A stretch of 64,000 bases of DNA from an uncultured Mediterraneibacter sp. (GTDB taxonomy: Bacteria > Bacillota > Clostridia > Lachnospirales > Lachnospiraceae), in contig NZ_CALWFZ010000007.1 in the NCBI RefSeq assembly GCF_944377805.1, forward strand, positions 43,603-107,602. Reading direction: 5' to 3'. Shown here piece by piece: positions 1 through 8,762 of the stretch (positions are counted from its first letter, which is position 1; each line of letters starts with the position of its first letter). Under the pieces are notes generated by a model, which was not told where the DNA came from, made no database searches, and was given only the letters and a program-made list of their open reading frames with translations. A program made the position numbers and the translations under genes.

Positions 1-451
1 TCCCTGCCACCACATCAATATTATTCCCCAGATTCTTTAAGATCTCTCTGGCATTCTCCAGGCTGTTCATAAACGGTATCATCTGGAGTTTGATATCGGG
101 ATGCTCCTTCTGAACTTTGGACCACACCTTCACAAGAGGAGCGGCAGGCGTCATGGGTGAGGTTCCGATTCTGATGAGATTATCCTTCTCCTGCATCGCT
201 TTCTTCGCCCGCTCCACCGACTCTTTACTGTACTGTATGATATACTTGGCATCTTTGTACAGCGACTTTCCCGCCTCTGTCAGGGCGAGCCCGCGGTGAG
301 TCCGGATGAACAGTTTCAGCCCCAGATCCTTCTCCAGCAGATTAATCTGTTTTGTAACAGCAGGCGGGGTAATATAGAGAGCCTCCGCCGCCTTATTAAA
401 ACTGCCCAGATCCGCCACTACGATAAATGTCTCAAGCTGCAGGTTGTACAT
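1..451 (-). CDS. LysR-family transcriptional regulator, 5' part only
   Basis: The gene starts at the ATG at 451, eight bases after an AGGAGGA ribosome-binding site, and runs off the left edge of the window, so about 150 residues are visible. Residues 1-60 form a typical LysR winged helix-turn-helix (LETFIVVADLGSFNKAAEAL, then ITPPAVTKQINLLEKDLG), and the inducer-binding domain begins around residue 90. It is divergent from the ThrE-type exporter at 652, so that gene is its likely target, as is usual for LysR regulators. The effector is unknown. Confidence 0.93.
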   Translation of the reverse strand, partial: MYNLQLETFIVVADLGSFNKAAEALYITPPAVTKQINLLEKDLGLKLFIRTHRGLALTEAGKSLYKDAKYIIQYSKESVERAKKAMQEKDNLIRIGTSPMTPAAPLVKVWSKVQKEHPDIKLQMIPFMNSLENAREILKNLGNNIDVVAG

Positions 452-579
452 AATTGTCCTCCTCTCCGGCGCTCCTTATCGCTCTGTGTCCGGCATGATC
501 CCCCACATATTCTTTATATCATGTTATTTGCTAAAAAGCCAGCCTATTAAAGCACGTCAGTAAAGCCAGGACGTACATC

Positions 580-607
580 TTGACTTTTCACTGATACCAT
601 CTATACT
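580..607 (+). promoter_or_regulatory. Predicted sigma-A promoter of the ThrE-type exporter
   Basis: TTGACT (580-585), a 16-base spacer and TATACT (602-607). Transcription would begin near 614, which argues against a GTG start at 613 and supports the ATG at 652. Confidence 0.6.
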
Positions 608-651
608 GATATGTGACAACACAATTGGAATCGTTATCGAAAGGAATTGCT

Positions 652-1980
652 ATGGTAAAAGATAATATTATCCCCAATCATATGAATATTTACTGGCATG
701 ACTATACCGGACATGTGAAAGATAAACCGATCCGAGAGGCCAGCGTTCCTGTTAAGGCAGCCCTGATCGGCAGGGTCGGACTGATGCTGCTCTCATGCGG
801 TACCGGAGCGTGGCGTGTCAGAAGTTCCATGAACGCCCTGGCTGAACAGCTGGGCGTCACATGCACTGCCAATATCGGACTTATGACGATCGTCTATACC
901 TGCTTTGACGGTCATAAGACTTTCACCAACTCACTGTGCCTTAATAATACCGGGGTAAATACTTCCAAGTTAGACCGCCTGGAGCGATTCGTAAAGAAGT
1001 TCCCCTCAGAAGGTGTCCACAGATCCGGAGAACAGCTTCATTGTGAGCTCGATGAAATCGAGAAGATACGCGGACTTTATACGCCTTCCAAACTTGGTCT
1101 GGCATCCGCCTTTGCCTGCGCGGCATTTACCTTTCTGCTGGGCGGAGGCCCCATAGAGATGCTCTGCACCTTTATCGGCGCCGGTGCCGGTAATTTCCTG
1201 AGGTGTAAACTGATCGGACGTCACTATACACTTTATCTGTGTATTGTCTCTTCCGTCGCCCTGGCCTGCCTGGCATATGTGGCCTCGCTGAGAATTGTGG
1301 AAAACGTCTTTTCCATATCCGGCGGCCACGAAGCAGGTTATATCTGCTCTATGTTATTTATCATTCCTGGCTTTCCGTTTATCACAAGCGGCATTGACCT
1401 GGCAAAACTCGATATGCGCTCCGGACTGGAACGTCTCGCCTACGCAATTATCATCGTAGGCATCGCTACAGTGACCGCCTGGAGCATGTCTACAGCCTTG
1501 GGGCTTAAGCCTGGTGACTTTACCAACATCGATCTCCCGGCAGCGGCTCTCTTAGCGCTGAGGCTCGTCGCCAGTTTTGTCGGAGTATTTGGTTTCTCCA
1601 TTATGTTCAACAGTCCGCTTCCCATTGCTGCCTCCGCGGCAGCAATCGGAGCCATAGCAAACACGCTGAGACTGGAACTGGTGGATCTCTTCTCCTGTCA
1701 CGCGGCTGTCGCGGCCTTTGTCGGCGCTCTGACCGCCGGCCTTCTGGCATCCCTTGCAATGAAAAAGCTCGGATATCCCAGAATCTCCGTCACAGTGCCG
1801 TCCACTGTAATTATGGTTCCCGGCCTGTATCTGTACCGGGCAGTCTACAACATGGGCGAGATGTCTCTGAGCCTCTCGGCGCCGTGGCTTGTTTCCGCGC
1901 TGCTGATTATCATGGCGCTTCCGCTGGGTCTGATCTTCGCTAGGATCATAACAGACCGGTCATTCAGACACTGTACATAG
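652..1980 (+). CDS. ThrE-family threonine/serine exporter-like membrane protein
   Basis: About 442 residues. The N-terminal half has the ThrE/DUF1212 signature: a soluble start with a GTGAWRVR motif near residue 50, then transmembrane helices from about residue 150. The last 130 residues form a second membrane block like ThrE_2 (DUF3815). Clostridial versions are often split into two proteins; this one is a single fused chain, as in Corynebacterium ThrE. The ATG at 652 is chosen because AAAGGA lies six bases upstream and the promoter excludes the earlier GTG. It probably exports threonine/serine or other small amino acids, but substrate is inferred from family only. The divergent LysR gene is the likely regulator. 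Confidence 0.85.
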   Translation: MVKDNIIPNHMNIYWHDYTGHVKDKPIREASVPVKAALIGRVGLMLLSCGTGAWRVRSSMNALAEQLGVTCTANIGLMTIVYTCFDGHKTFTNSLCLNNTGVNTSKLDRLERFVKKFPSEGVHRSGEQLHCELDEIEKIRGLYTPSKLGLASAFACAAFTFLLGGGPIEMLCTFIGAGAGNFLRCKLIGRHYTLYLCIVSSVALACLAYVASLRIVENVFSISGGHEAGYICSMLFIIPGFPFITSGIDLAKLDMRSGLERLAYAIIIVGIATVTAWSMSTALGLKPGDFTNIDLPAAALLALRLVASFVGVFGFSIMFNSPLPIAASAAAIGAIANTLRLELVDLFSCHAAVAAFVGALTAGLLASLAMKKLGYPRISVTVPSTVIMVPGLYLYRAVYNMGEMSLSLSAPWLVSALLIIMALPLGLIFARIITDRSFRHCT

Positions 1981-1989
1981 AAACGGCGT

Positions 1990-3261
1990 TTACGCCTCGT
2001 CAATCGCCTTTCCGATGTCGTGTCTCATGTACTTGTTTTTAAACTGTATCCACTCTGTGGCGGCGTAAGCGTTCTCCCTCGCCTCTTTGAGGTCTTTTCC
2101 TTTTGCGGTGATACCCAGAACACGACCGCCGTTTGTGACGATCTGCCCGTTTTCAAATCCGGTTCCGGCATGGAAACAGTAGTATCCGTCATGCTTTTTG
2201 AACTCCTCCAGTCCGGTGATGGGGAAACCTTTTTCGTACTTCACCGGGTATCCGTCAGAAGCAAGCACTACGCACACCGCAGCATTATCTTCGAACTGCA
2301 GGTCAATCCGATCCAGCGTGCCATCGATACAAGCCTCCACCACATCAATGATGTCGTTTTTCATTCGGGGAAGCACAACCTGTGCCTCGGGATCTCCAAA
2401 GCGGGCGTTGTACTCCAGCACCTTGGGGCCGTCCGATGTCAGCATCAATCCGAAGAAAATTACTCCCTTGAACGGCCGGCCTTCTGCCGCCATAGCGTCC
2501 ACCGTAGGCTGATAGATGTATTTTTCACAGAACGCTTCCACTTCCTTCGTATAGAAAGGGCTTGGAGAGAAGGTTCCCATGCCTCCCGTGTTCAGGCCGG
2601 TGTCTCCGTCTCCTGCCCGTTTGTGGTCCTGAGCGCTTGTCATCGTCCTGATCGTTTTTCCGTCTACAAAGGAAAGTACCGACACTTCGCGTCCGGTCAT
2701 GAATTCTTCGATCACCATCTCATTGCCCGCAGTTCCGAACTTCTTATCCAGCATGATCGTTTTTACGCCTTCTTTCGCCTCTTCCAGATTCTGACAGATC
2801 AGTACTCCCTTGCCCAGCGCAAGTCCGTCCGCCTTAAGCACAATGGGGAACTTCGCTGTCTCAAGATACGCAAGAGCCTGATCCGGATCTGTGAAGTTCT
2901 CATAGGCAGCAGTCGGAATATGATACTTCTTCATCAGATCTTTTGAAAAGGCCTTGGATCCCTCAAGAACCGCCGCGTTCTTCTTCGGTCCGAAAGTGCG
3001 GATTCCCGCCTCCTCCAGAATATCTACAAGCCCTCCTACCAGCGGATCGTCCATACCGACGATACACAGGTCGATTTCTTTTTCTTTCGCGAACACAGCC
3101 AGCTTTTCAAACTCCATCGCTCCTATATCCACACATTCGGCGAACTCTGCAATCCCGGCATTTCCGGGCGCACAGTAGATCTTATCCGCCTTCGGGCTCT
3201 TCGCCACACTCGCCGCTATGGCATGTTCTCTTCCGCCGCTTCCTACGATCAGTACTTTCAT
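1990..3261 (-). CDS. purD: Phosphoribosylamine-glycine ligase (GAR synthetase)
   Basis: 423 residues, normal for PurD. It catalyses step 2 of purine synthesis: ATP-dependent joining of glycine to phosphoribosylamine. The N-terminus (VLIVGSGGREHAIA) and the ATP-grasp core (LKADGLALGKGV, VIEEFMTGREVSVL, NARFGDPEAQ) are clear. It is last in the leftward purE-purM-purN-purD run. An AAGGAGG site precedes the ATG. Its stop lies nine bases from the stop of the convergent ThrE gene; only a small GGCG-TTTA-CGCC hairpin sits there, so no real terminator is visible. Confidence 0.98.
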   Translation of the reverse strand: MKVLIVGSGGREHAIAASVAKSPKADKIYCAPGNAGIAEFAECVDIGAMEFEKLAVFAKEKEIDLCIVGMDDPLVGGLVDILEEAGIRTFGPKKNAAVLEGSKAFSKDLMKKYHIPTAAYENFTDPDQALAYLETAKFPIVLKADGLALGKGVLICQNLEEAKEGVKTIMLDKKFGTAGNEMVIEEFMTGREVSVLSFVDGKTIRTMTSAQDHKRAGDGDTGLNTGGMGTFSPSPFYTKEVEAFCEKYIYQPTVDAMAAEGRPFKGVIFFGLMLTSDGPKVLEYNARFGDPEAQVVLPRMKNDIIDVVEACIDGTLDRIDLQFEDNAAVCVVLASDGYPVKYEKGFPITGLEEFKKHDGYYCFHAGTGFENGQIVTNGGRVLGITAKGKDLKEARENAYAATEWIQFKNKYMRHDIGKAIDEA

Positions 3262-3302
3262 ATGTAAGTAAACCTCCTTGCCTGATGATATTTCATTTCC
3301 CG

Positions 3303-3962
3303 TTACGAAAGGATCTTCGTCTGGTTTCCTTCCACCCTCACTCTGCCGTTGGCGATCAGGTCAATAGCCTGGGGGAGGATCTTCCACTCCGCCTGCTCCA
3401 TCACTCTTTTTTGAAGCGTTTCGGGCGTATCCCCGGGCTCTACTTCCACCGCCTTCTGCAGGATAATAGGCCCTGTATCTGTGCCCTCATCTACGAAATG
3501 CACAGTAGCCCCGACCACTTTCACTCCCCGCTCCAGCGCCGCTTCATGGACTTTCAGGCCATAATATCCTCTGCCGCAGAAAGACGGAATCAGGGAAGGA
3601 TGAATGTTGATCATACGGTTTTCATATTTTCGGATCATGGCCGGGGGAATCACAACAAGAAATCCTGCCAGCACGATCAGATCCGGCTCATAGGAAGCTA
3701 CCGCTTCCAGAAGCTTCTCATTAAAAATATCCCGGGATTCATAATCTTTTGGAGAAACGCACTGATTAGGAATATGATTCTTCTCTGCCCGAGTCAGCGC
3801 ATAAGCGTTTTTATTATTGCTTATAACTCCCGCGATCTCTGTGTTTGTGATCCGTCCGTTTCTGACGCCGTCGATAATCGCCTGGAGATTCGTTCCGCCG
3901 CCCGATACCATCACGACAATCCGCAGGTTCTTTCCGCTTTCGGAAGCGTCCGTATTTAACAT
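3303..3962 (-). CDS. purN: Phosphoribosylglycinamide formyltransferase
   Basis: 219 residues. Transfers a formyl group from 10-formyltetrahydrofolate to GAR (purine step 3). The catalytic trio is visible: Asn and His in INIHPSLIPSF and Asp in VDEGTDTGPII. SGGGTNLQAI near residue 20 is the phosphate-binding loop. The chosen start gives a tail of about 13 residues before the conserved fold and overlaps the end of purM by seven bases, consistent with translational coupling; a slightly later start is possible. Confidence 0.96.
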   Translation of the reverse strand: MLNTDASESGKNLRIVVMVSGGGTNLQAIIDGVRNGRITNTEIAGVISNNKNAYALTRAEKNHIPNQCVSPKDYESRDIFNEKLLEAVASYEPDLIVLAGFLVVIPPAMIRKYENRMINIHPSLIPSFCGRGYYGLKVHEAALERGVKVVGATVHFVDEGTDTGPIILQKAVEVEPGDTPETLQKRVMEQAEWKILPQAIDLIANGRVRVEGNQTKILS

Positions 3963-4984
3963 AATTCTACTCCCTTTTCTCCAGCTTCAATGCGTCCCGC
4001 AACATACGGAGCGTCTCCCGCGGCGCGGATCGCTTCCATCGCCCGGTCCACGTCCGCCTCATCTACGGCTACGATCATACCCAGCCCCATATTAAATGTG
4101 TTATACATCATCTGTTCTTCAATCTCGCCGTCCACAGAGAGCATCTGGAAGATCGGCGGAACCGGATAGCTTGCCTTTTTTATCACAGCTCTTGTGCCCT
4201 CTTTGAGCATACGGGGCACATTTTCATAAAAGCCGCCGCCTGTGATGTGGCTGCACGCCTTCACCGTCACTCCGGCGTCTTTCACACTCTTCAACGCTTT
4301 TACATAAATTCTTGTGGGAACAAGAAGGGCCTCTCCCAGAGTGCATCCCAAGCTGTCGTAATGAGTGTCAAGAGCCTCTGGCTCCATACGGAATACTTTT
4401 CTGACCAGGGAATATCCGTTACTGTGAATTCCCGTGGAAGCTATCCCGATCAGTACATCTCCCGGCTTTAAGTTCTCACCTGTAATCATCTCTTTTTTAT
4501 CGCAGACGCCTACTGCAAATCCTGCCAGATCGTACTCGTCATCAGCCATCAGTCCCGGATGCTCCGCCGTCTCGCCGCCGATCAGAGCAGCCCCCGACTG
4601 AAGGCATCCCTCTGCCACTCCTTTGACGATCTGGGCGATCTTCTCCGGTTCGTTCTTTCCGCAGGCAATATAATCCAGGAAAAAGAGTGGTTCGCCCCCC
4701 GCACAGGCAATATCATTGACGCACATGGCAACCGCATCAATCCCGATCGTATCATGCCTGTCCAGAATCATCGCCAGTTTCACCTTTGTTCCGCATCCGT
4801 CTGTTCCCGAGAGGAGAACCGGCTCTTCCATCTCTTTGATCTTCGCCAGCGAAAATGCGCCGGAGAAGCCTCCCAGCCCGCCGAGCACCTCCGGGCGCAT
4901 CGTTTTCTTTACATGCTCCTTCATCAGTTCCACTGATCTGTATCCGGCTTCAATATCAACGCCTGCCTTCTTATAATCCATCAT
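3956..4984 (-). CDS. purM: Phosphoribosylformylglycinamidine cyclo-ligase (AIR synthetase)
   Basis: 342 residues. Closes the imidazole ring of AIR using ATP (purine step 5). It has the family start DYKKAGVDIEAGYRSVELMK, the GGFSGAF segment, the DGCGTKVKLA motif and the ALIGGETAEHPG motif. Two adjacent ATG codons follow an AGGAGA site and either could serve as start. It sits 14 bases after purE and overlaps purN, so it is co-transcribed with them. Confidence 0.97.
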   Translation of the reverse strand: MMDYKKAGVDIEAGYRSVELMKEHVKKTMRPEVLGGLGGFSGAFSLAKIKEMEEPVLLSGTDGCGTKVKLAMILDRHDTIGIDAVAMCVNDIACAGGEPLFFLDYIACGKNEPEKIAQIVKGVAEGCLQSGAALIGGETAEHPGLMADDEYDLAGFAVGVCDKKEMITGENLKPGDVLIGIASTGIHSNGYSLVRKVFRMEPEALDTHYDSLGCTLGEALLVPTRIYVKALKSVKDAGVTVKACSHITGGGFYENVPRMLKEGTRAVIKKASYPVPPIFQMLSVDGEIEEQMMYNTFNMGLGMIVAVDEADVDRAMEAIRAAGDAPYVAGRIEAGEKGVELC

Positions 4985-4998
4985 CTGCTCTCCTTTAT

Positions 4999-5511
4999 CT
5001 ATTTCCCTTCCAGATATGCCTCGTATCCGATCTCACTGAGCCTGTCAGCCTTCGCCTGAACTGTGTCTTTCATCTCCGCGGAGTAATCTTTCAGTTTCCT
5101 GAGAATCTCTCCGTCTGACACAGCCAGAATCCTGGCTGCAAGAATCGCAGCGTTCATTCCACCGTCAATGGCAACTGTCGCAACCGGAATTCCCGGCGGC
5201 ATCTGTACTATAGAGTAAAGCGCGTCCATTCCGTCCAGATTACTGCCGGACATGGGGATGCCGATAACCGGCATCGGAAAGAGCGCCGCGCACATTCCCG
5301 GAAGATGTGCGGCCATTCCCGCGCCTGCGATAATCACCTTGATTCCTTTCCCCTCTGCCGCCTTGGCCCAGTCAAAAAACGTATCCGGCATTCTGTGCGC
5401 AGAGATAATCGTCATCTCATAATCAATCCCCAGCTTTTCCAGCATGGATGCAGCTTTGCTCATCACTTTCAGATCTGAGTCGCTGCCCATTACAATTCCT
5501 ACTCTTGGCAT
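4999..5511 (-). CDS. purE: N5-carboxyaminoimidazole ribonucleotide mutase
   Basis: 170 residues, class I PurE. Converts N5-CAIR to CAIR. GSDSDLKVM near the N-terminus and the IISAHRMP motif carry the conserved Ser/Asp and His of the active site. No purK partner is seen in the window. The start has a strong AAGGAGG site. It follows the M29 peptidase by 89 bases. No clear promoter was found in that gap, so purEMND may be read together with the genes upstream. Confidence 0.97.
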   Translation of the reverse strand: MPRVGIVMGSDSDLKVMSKAASMLEKLGIDYEMTIISAHRMPDTFFDWAKAAEGKGIKVIIAGAGMAAHLPGMCAALFPMPVIGIPMSGSNLDGMDALYSIVQMPPGIPVATVAIDGGMNAAILAARILAVSDGEILRKLKDYSAEMKDTVQAKADRLSEIGYEAYLEGK

Positions 5512-5600
5512 CTTACATCCTCCTTATTCCTGCAGTCATTTCCACAGCACCGGCACACTGATTCTGACCCCGCCTCGCGGATATTTCCGCCTTCTGCGCT

Positions 5601-7715
5601 TCAGAGTTCACGGAATGGTTCGTTCAGAATCTCCGTTCCCGGCAACGCGAATTTTCCGTCTTTTAATAGTATAATGTGTTTCCCATCTTTTGTCACTACA
5701 CTTATTTCTTCTAACTCTTCATAAGGTATGGTTATATCTGTATGGCAGTTGAAATAAGCTTTTGACACGTCCGTCTTCCTGTTCAGAGAGATGGAGTTGT
5801 CCTTTGCCACGATCTCTTTTCCGTTTGGATTATAGACGCGGATCTCCTCGCTCCAGGAATAGCATGTATCACCCACCGCAAAGTGCGGCCCTGTCTTCTC
5901 CGCAATGAGGATCGGCAGCTTATCTTCGATGCCGTACTTCCTTCCCGCCACATATGCCGTCGTATTCGTACCAATGGCAAACTCACCAAGAGGAAGGGAT
6001 TTATGCCCTTTTAATACATTGTCCTCTATATATTTCCGGCCCTCTTCCGGGTCTTTAAAATTCCCGCACCGGTAATCTGTAATCTGCCCGTCTTCAAAAG
6101 TCAGTTCCAGATCCTTATACTGAAGTCCTTCCAGATAGACACGGCTTACATGTAATACCCCGGAAGTGCCTTCCAGAACCGGGGAGGTGAATACTTCTCC
6201 CACAGGTATGTTGACGTCGGCCACACAGTTCTCAAAGACCGTCTCTTTTTCCGGGTCGTTCAGTTCCCGAAGCCGCACTCTTATATTCGTGCGGTTGGCG
6301 CCCTTCCCCAGCACATGGACATATTCCCCCTGGTCCAGAGCGTCGATCATTGTCTGCTGTACCTTCTCATAAAGTTTCGCGTCCAGAGTATTAATGCGGA
6401 TCACCTCGTCGAAAATCCGCTCATACTCCTCCCCAATCTCAGGCACCGGATAGGCCACGATAGTAAAACTTCTCTCCTCTCCTTTAATATATTCATTTGT
6501 AATCTGTCCGGATCGGCTGTCGTACAGGAGCGCGAGTTCCTTTTGCTCATCACTGTAGGCCGGCGCTTCCGGAACCGCCTTCGGCGAAAACGGCTTCTCT
6601 CCGAATGTCTCCGTCACTGCCGGGCCTGCGAACTGCGCCGCCAGTATCCTGTGCTGCTCATAGACTGTACGCATCACCTCCAGCCGCCTTTCGATGTAAC
6701 GTTTATCCAGAAAGAGCGCCTGATCCTGACGGTGGTCATACTCGTACTGCCAGTTTGGAACCGCTCCGTGGTATCCGATTTTGTGATGCTCCCTCTTTGT
6801 TATCACGCTGGTGGCAGCCCTGTAGATCACAGGTTCCAGCCCCATCTTACGAAAGTTGCGTATAGCAATCCGAATCACCTTCTCAAATCCCAGAACATAT
6901 CGGATATTCACCACTGACTTTTTGGAGAGATCTTTCCCTGTGTTGATAAATCCGATCCTGTAGCCCTCCGTGTAGACGTCTGCCATCTTCTGCAGCGTCT
7001 CCTTAGGAAGCGAGCGGAGATGCCGCGCAGTTCCCAGTTCATTTTCTGTAATGTATTCTCCGAACCGATACAGATACCGGTCGTCATCCAGATCCGCGTT
7101 CTCGATAATATCTGCCGCAAAAGACCGGGAGGGATCGATCTGCTCCGCGATCCGGTCTGCGAGAAACACATCACAGTAGTCGCTGGCATACCAGTAGATG
7201 ATTTCCCGTATCTCCTTTACCTTCGGAACAATCCCCGCGCCGTAAGTCCGGTCGCCCGATTCTCTGTATGCGCTCTCGAAACTGTTATAAACCTCGATAA
7301 ACAATTCAAACAGTATGGTCAGATAATCCACTCTGTTTTCAAATACACAGGGCAGTCCCGACCGCATCTCCGCGTAGAGCATGCTCAGAAGCCTGCCCAT
7401 ATCCAGTCCGAATCTGCCGGATGCATACGCCGGATTCGCATAACTTCTCTCATATCTCTCGCCAGTAATATCACTGTAGAGAATCTCATTGATACTTTTC
7501 ATCTCCTCTTCGCTGTACCGATCCCACTCCCCGTTTTCCACTTTGCGCCGCACGTTCTCCAATTCCAGAAGAAAAATCGCCACATCCTGAAAATAAGCCA
7601 GGTAGTCTTCCGGCACTGTCTCTTCCGAGACAAGACGCCGAAGCCTGTCAACTGCCAGGATGTGACGCTCCTCATACTGTCTGTTTCTCTCGTTTTGCAT
7701 CTCTTCTCTGTTCAT
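5601..7715 (-). CDS. M29-family metallo-aminopeptidase with a long N-terminal extension
   Basis: 704 residues, about 300 longer than classic M29 enzymes (AmpS/AmpT, around 410). The M29 catalytic part is in the C-terminal half. Candidate metal ligands are Glu507 (GEVFTSP), Glu578 (GEFAIGTN), His611, His658 and Asp660 (CHTD), with Tyr619 near the expected catalytic tyrosine. The first 340 residues are helical and charged, and I recognise no known domain there. The role is probably intracellular peptide trimming. Its ATG overlaps the stop of the preceding small membrane gene in a TGATG junction, so the two are coupled. Confidence 0.88.
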   Translation of the reverse strand: MNREEMQNERNRQYEERHILAVDRLRRLVSEETVPEDYLAYFQDVAIFLLELENVRRKVENGEWDRYSEEEMKSINEILYSDITGERYERSYANPAYASGRFGLDMGRLLSMLYAEMRSGLPCVFENRVDYLTILFELFIEVYNSFESAYRESGDRTYGAGIVPKVKEIREIIYWYASDYCDVFLADRIAEQIDPSRSFAADIIENADLDDDRYLYRFGEYITENELGTARHLRSLPKETLQKMADVYTEGYRIGFINTGKDLSKKSVVNIRYVLGFEKVIRIAIRNFRKMGLEPVIYRAATSVITKREHHKIGYHGAVPNWQYEYDHRQDQALFLDKRYIERRLEVMRTVYEQHRILAAQFAGPAVTETFGEKPFSPKAVPEAPAYSDEQKELALLYDSRSGQITNEYIKGEERSFTIVAYPVPEIGEEYERIFDEVIRINTLDAKLYEKVQQTMIDALDQGEYVHVLGKGANRTNIRVRLRELNDPEKETVFENCVADVNIPVGEVFTSPVLEGTSGVLHVSRVYLEGLQYKDLELTFEDGQITDYRCGNFKDPEEGRKYIEDNVLKGHKSLPLGEFAIGTNTTAYVAGRKYGIEDKLPILIAEKTGPHFAVGDTCYSWSEEIRVYNPNGKEIVAKDNSISLNRKTDVSKAYFNCHTDITIPYEELEEISVVTKDGKHIILLKDGKFALPGTEILNEPFREL

Positions 7716-8086
7716 CAGCTCAGTCCTCCTATAAATATCACAAGAAAAAATACTAAGGATACAGAACTGACCGGAAGTCCGATCTTACAGGTCAGATAGT
7801 TCCGGTCCCTCTCGCCGAATCCCCGGATCGCCAGCCGTATCCCATTGACAGATAAGATCAAAGATAAAATCGCCAGTCCCCCGATGATGCCGTGGGCATT
7901 TCCCCTTGCCATAAACGCGTAGAAAACGCATCCGGCAAGAATCAGAAATCCCGCGATACCGCTGATACATGAGAGCGCTCCCTTGCGGGACTGCTTCAGT
8001 TCAGCCTGTCCGTATTTTCTGGTTCCCCTTCTCTTTCTCTCCCTATCTCTGCGGCGCTCCTCAGCGCTTTTTCCGATTCCGAACAT
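7715..8086 (-). CDS. Small membrane protein, DUF6142-like
   Basis: 123 residues. A very basic start (about residues 8-25, rich in Arg/Lys) is followed by three predicted membrane helices near residues 40-60, 67-87 and 103-121. It resembles the DUF6142 proteins of Lachnospiraceae, though I am unsure of that assignment. It overlaps the vanZ-type gene by 26 bases upstream and the M29 gene by one base downstream, so the three are translated as a unit. Function unknown. Confidence 0.75.
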   Translation of the reverse strand: MFGIGKSAEERRRDRERKRRGTRKYGQAELKQSRKGALSCISGIAGFLILAGCVFYAFMARGNAHGIIGGLAILSLILSVNGIRLAIRGFGERDRNYLTCKIGLPVSSVSLVFFLVIFIGGLS

Positions 8087-8537
8087 GGTGCTTTCTCCTT
8101 ATTTGATTACAGATTGCGAATATAATATATCCGAGTACGCCTCCTACCGTGTTAAGCAGAATATCATCCACATCAAAGCTGCCAACTCTCGTAAAAAGCT
8201 GTACGATCTCCACGCACAGGCTCAGTCCCATACTGCTGAACAGCGTCCTGAAAAATCCTCTTGACCTACTTGCCATAGAGATGAAGAACCCGTACGGCAC
8301 AAAAATCAGTATATTGCCAAACAGATTGGCAAACACGGCAAATGTTCCGATCTGTTCCCTGTATGTGATAAATCGTTTGATTTCTTTAAAAAGTTCCAGA
8401 TTATACCGGTAGTTCTCCGCGACCTCCGTTCTGCCGTACCACTCAGCCACGAACAGAAAGTAGATCAGAAAACCGACATATAAAAGAAACAGGACTTTTC
8501 CGAATGTCCTGATAATTTTTGCATTTCTAATACTCAA
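8061..8537 (-). CDS. VanZ-family membrane protein
   Basis: 158 residues with four predicted helices. The family core is clear: NLFGNILIFVPYGF, a conserved Ser/Glu region (LSLCVEIVQL) and the FDVDDILLNTVGG motif. VanZ of Tn1546 gives low-level teicoplanin resistance, but most family members are of unknown function and there are no other van resistance genes here. The start is TTG with AGGGG upstream; no in-frame ATG lies nearby. Confidence 0.88.
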   Translation of the reverse strand: MSIRNAKIIRTFGKVLFLLYVGFLIYFLFVAEWYGRTEVAENYRYNLELFKEIKRFITYREQIGTFAVFANLFGNILIFVPYGFFISMASRSRGFFRTLFSSMGLSLCVEIVQLFTRVGSFDVDDILLNTVGGVLGYIIFAICNQIRRKHHVRNRKKR

Positions 8538-8559
8538 AATAATTCCCCTAATATTTTTG

Positions 8560-8588
8560 AAGGGGGCCGGCAGTGTGCCTTCCCCCTT
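8560..8588 (-). other. Hairpin in the leader between the 49-aa ORF and vanZ
   Basis: AAGGGGG (8560-8566) pairs with CCCCCTT (8582-8588), and GGCA pairs with TGCC inside. No U-run follows on either strand, so it is more likely an RNA processing or stability element than a terminator. Confidence 0.45.
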
Positions 8589-8599
8589 ATTCAGTCTGT

Positions 8600-8749
8600 T
8601 TAAAAAGTGATCTCTCTTTTATGTCTCAGCAGATTCGCGCCGCTTACGATGGAAAGGACTCCTGCCGTAATCCCCACTACCAGAATGATAATCCCGATGG
8701 CAATGTTCCCCGCACCGCTGTTTTTCATTGTCAGATATGCCTTTTCCAT
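8600..8749 (-). CDS. 49-residue single-pass membrane protein
   Basis: A short ORF starting at 8749 with an ideal AAGGAGG site. The product starts MEKAYLTMKN, has one hydrophobic helix at about residues 14-36 (IAIGIIILVVGITAGVL), and ends in a basic tail (LLRHKREITF). It fills the gap between pyrE (14 bases upstream) and the vanZ gene. The ribosome-binding site, helix and tight spacing all argue that it is real. No family recognised; it could be a small regulatory or complex-stabilising membrane peptide. Confidence 0.7.
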   Translation of the reverse strand: MEKAYLTMKNSGAGNIAIGIIILVVGITAGVLSIVSGANLLRHKREITF

Positions 8750-8762
8750 ACAACGCGCCTCC

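Noticed and set aside
613-651. GTG start of the ThrE gene at 613
   Set aside because: It coincides with the predicted transcription start and lacks a ribosome-binding site; the ATG at 652 has AAAGGA.
2020-2946. 308-residue plus-strand ORF within purD
   Set aside because: A shadow of purD on the opposite strand, with no ribosome-binding site and a low-quality product.
8061-8537. Glycopeptide resistance by VanZ
   Set aside because: No other van resistance gene is near; the VanR/VanS-like pair at 53.5-56.4 kb is a generic two-component system.
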